DNA of 6,613 nt from JAJQBJ01 sp964387095 (GTDB lineage: Bacteria > Bacillota > Clostridia > Oscillospirales > Oscillospiraceae). Both the position numbers and the translations under genes were made by a program. Shown here one piece after another: positions 5,621 to 6,613 of the stretch. The notes under the pieces are model-generated. The model did no database searches. It worked only from the letters and a program-made list of their open reading frames with translations, and was not told the origin of the DNA. The stretch is from positions 1-6,613 of the forward strand of contig CAYLVH010000089.1 in NCBI GenBank assembly GCA_964387095.1, in the 5' to 3' direction. Every line of letters begins with the position of its first letter. Position 1 is the first letter of the stretch.

Positions 5621-6613
5621 TTATCTTGCGATCTCCTGCAATTCAAAGCACTCAAAGATGTCCCCTTCCTTGAAGTCGCTGAACTTCTCCAAGGTGATGC
5701 CGCACTCGTAGCCGGCGGCCACCTCTTTGACGGAGTCCTTAAAGCGCTGTAGGGAGGCGACCACATCCTCCTGGACCACGATTCCATCCCGGACGACGCG
5801 CACCTTGGCGCCCCGGGACACCCTGCCCTCCTGGACATAGGAACCTGCCACCATACCCACGTTGGTGATCTTGTAGACCATGCGGATCTCCACACGGCCC
5901 AGCTCCACTTCCTTGAACTTGGGAGCCAGCATGCCTTTCATGGCGGCCTCGATCTCGTCGATGCAGTCATAGATGACCCGATACATCTTCATATCCACCT
6001 TGGTGCGCTCGGCGGTGGCCTTGGCGTTGGCATCCGGCCGGACGTTGAAGCCCACAATGATGGCGTTTGAGGTGGCGGCCAGCATCACGTCGCTCTCGTT
6101 GATGGCGCCAACTCCTGCGTGAATCACCCGGACCCGGACCTCCTCGTTGGTGAGCTTCTCCAGGGAGGCTTTCACCGCCTCGGCGGAACCTTGGACGTCG
6201 GCCTTGACAATGATATTCAGCGTTTTCAGTTCCCCTTGCTGGATCTGGGAGAACAGATCGTCCAGGGACAGCTTCTGGACCGGGGCATTCGCCTTGTCCT
6301 TGGCCTCCTGCTTGCGCTGCTCCACCAGCTCCCGGGCCATCTTTTCATCCGCCACAGCATAGAAGCTGTCGCCGGCGCCGGGCACCTCGCTCAAGCCGAT
6401 GATCTCAACGGGGACAGAGGGACCCGCCTCCTTCAGCTTTTTGCCCTTAAAGTCGGTCATGGCCCGGACACGGCCCACAGCCGTGCCGGCGATGATGATA
6501 TCTCCCTGCTTCAGGGTGCCGTTCTGAACCAGCAGGGTGGCCACAGGGCCCCGGCCCTTATCCAGCCGGGCCTCAATCACGGCGCCCTTGGCGGCGCCGT
6601 TGGGGTTGGCCTT
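5621..6613 (-). CDS. infB: Translation initiation factor IF-2, C-terminal part (5' end outside window)
   Basis: IF-2 is the GTPase that brings fMet-tRNA to the 30S subunit and promotes subunit joining. Only the last 330 residues are in the window; the frame is open to the right edge, beginning with KANPNGAAKGAVIEARL, so the N-terminal region and G domain lie beyond it. Visible in order (fragment numbering) are the domain II beta-barrel (about 8-95, with RLDKGRGPVATLLVQNGTL), a charged linker (about 95-115) and the IF-2 domain III (about 118-220, with KADVQGSAEA and FNVRPD). The C-terminal barrel ends in LQRFKDSVKEV...GYECGI and FECFELQEIAR. In that barrel GSYV stands where E. coli and B. subtilis have GC[M/Y]V. 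The GTG codon at 6580 is an internal Val, not a start. infB heads the visible operon and is followed by a 53-nt gap to rbfA. Confidence 0.97.
   Translation of the reverse strand, partial: KANPNGAAKGAVIEARLDKGRGPVATLLVQNGTLKQGDIIIAGTAVGRVRAMTDFKGKKLKEAGPSVPVEIIGLSEVPGAGDSFYAVADEKMARELVEQRKQEAKDKANAPVQKLSLDDLFSQIQQGELKTLNIIVKADVQGSAEAVKASLEKLTNEEVRVRVIHAGVGAINESDVMLAATSNAIIVGFNVRPDANAKATAERTKVDMKMYRVIYDCIDEIEAAMKGMLAPKFKEVELGRVEIRMVYKITNVGMVAGSYVQEGRVSRGAKVRVVRDGIVVQEDVVASLQRFKDSVKEVAAGYECGITLEKFSDFKEGDIFECFELQEIAR

Noticed and set aside
1..6613. Search for mobile elements, CRISPR repeats, tRNA genes, defence or toxin-antitoxin systems.
   Set aside because: No direct-repeat array, transposase, integrase, tRNA-like cloverleaf or defence motif was seen; almost the whole window is accounted for by housekeeping genes.

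Overview
The window is GC-rich, gene-dense bacterial chromosome. Strong GGAGG-type Shine-Dalgarno (SD) sites, the gene order infB-rbfA-nrnA-truB-ribF and the protein sequences point to a Firmicute, most likely a GC-rich gut-type clostridium (Oscillospiraceae-like). The lineage is an inference from protein style and synteny, not a database match.

Layout. Positions 1-136 hold no gene but do hold a sigma-A-type promoter candidate (about 73-101) with an imperfect dyad over its -35 box. One plus-strand gene follows, a dCMP deaminase (137-628). A bidirectional intrinsic terminator (644-682) separates it from a convergent minus-strand operon that fills the rest of the window. In transcription order the operon is: infB (C-terminal 330 codons only, running off the right edge), rbfA, nrnA (DHH/DHHA1 phosphoesterase), truB, ribF, a membrane-anchored alpha/beta hydrolase, and thyX. 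The gaps after nrnA, truB and the hydrolase are about 5-15 nt, and the upstream stop codon usually lies in or next to the next gene's SD. For thyX, ribF, truB, nrnA and rbfA the longest open frame is not the best start; SD placement and family N-termini favour internal starts, and those are used here.

How the genes fit together. infB, rbfA and truB serve translation initiation, 30S maturation and tRNA pseudouridylation. nrnA clears nanoRNA and/or pAp. ribF makes FMN and FAD. thyX uses FAD to make dTMP from dUMP, and the convergent dCMP deaminase makes dUMP. The left end therefore looks like a small dTMP-supply neighbourhood attached to a conserved translation operon.

No mobile element, CRISPR array, toxin or defence system is visible. 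The most unusual signal is a 17-bp uninterrupted hairpin (four G.U wobbles, 4-nt loop) in the infB-rbfA gap. It buries the whole rbfA SD and lacks a U-tract, so it looks like a translational control element rather than a terminator.
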